DNA of 6,506 nt from Candidatus Woesearchaeota archaeon (GTDB taxonomy: Archaea > Nanobdellota > Nanobdellia > Woesearchaeales > UBA525), in the NCBI GenBank assembly GCA_018221165.1, contig JAAOYD010000046.1, forward strand, positions 1 to 6,506. Direction: 5' to 3'. Position numbers and translations under genes: made by a program. Shown here one piece after another: positions 6,448 to 6,506 of this stretch (the stretch's first letter is position 1; every line of letters begins with the position of its first letter). The notes beneath the pieces were generated by a model. The model did not search any database, was not told the origin of the DNA, and saw nothing but the letters and a program-made list of their open reading frames with translations.

Positions 6448-6506
6448 TAACCCTCTCTGTTCTTCTCCTCTATGAAGGATTCCCTGACTTCCTTGGACGT
6501 GCATTA
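6448..6506. other. Downstream non-coding tail, no supportable gene
   Basis: These 59 bases start with a second in-frame TAA, then run pyrimidine-rich (CCCTCTCTGTTCTTCTCCTC). An ATG at 6472 stays open to the window end, but it has no ribosome binding site and only about 11 codons. On the minus strand one frame could be the tail of a convergent gene ending with TAG at 6470-6472, but it is too short to judge. Confidence 0.4.

Noticed and set aside
6447..6503. Minus-strand reading CTSKEVRESFIEEKNREGY, faintly like an alanyl-tRNA synthetase N-terminus
   Set aside because: It is bounded by stops at 6504-6506 and 6444-6446 and has no start codon. At 19 codons the resemblance is likely chance.
6470..6506. 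Possible tail of a convergent minus-strand gene (NARPRKSGNPS, then TAG)
   Set aside because: Only 11 codons are inside the window, with no homology to judge by.

Overview
The window is a densely packed, single-strand stretch of a prokaryotic chromosome. Seven genes all read on the + strand, and the gaps or overlaps between them never exceed 11 bases, so they look like one operon. Three starts follow a GGTGA-type ribosome binding site, which is common in archaea. The GlmU-like gene resembles archaeal sugar-phosphate nucleotidylyltransferase/acetyltransferases, whereas the GlmM tail (LAALQ...PLSKLA...WPQ) looks more bacterial. I infer an archaeon, perhaps a small-genome uncultured lineage with some bacterial-type genes, but the window cannot settle this.

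Bases 1-2957 hold an amino-sugar module: the 3' end of phosphoglucosamine mutase (glmM), a GlmU-like protein, and a complete glucosamine-6-phosphate synthase (glmS). Together these cover the route from fructose-6-P to (acetylated) glucosamine-1-P and toward UDP-GlcNAc. The GlmU-like protein is odd. Its C-terminal left-handed beta-helix acetyltransferase domain is recognisable, but its N-terminal nucleotidyltransferase domain is a shrunken relic whose glycine-rich signature has been lost.

Bases 2969-5807 hold a citrate-cleavage module: an ATP-grasp beta subunit, a CoA-ligase alpha subunit with the phosphohistidine motif, and a short citrate-synthase-fold lyase. Automated annotation would probably call the first two succinyl-CoA synthetase (sucC/sucD). 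Several motifs instead match ATP-citrate lyase (EYSGDPP, ANFT and VRRAGP in beta; SGGM in alpha), and the next gene is a citryl-CoA lyase. The gene order beta-alpha-lyase is the same as the domain order of the single-chain animal ATP-citrate lyase. This is therefore best read as an unfused ATP-citrate lyase, i.e. citryl-CoA synthetase plus citryl-CoA lyase, giving acetyl-CoA and oxaloacetate from citrate, CoA and ATP.

Bases 5809-6447 encode a HAD-family phosphatase/phosphomutase of the beta-phosphoglucomutase-like type. It is followed by a T-run that could terminate the operon, and 59 bases with no supportable gene. One possible link between the modules is that acetyl-CoA made by the citrate module is the acetyl donor for the GlmU-like acetyltransferase. 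That coupling is inference.
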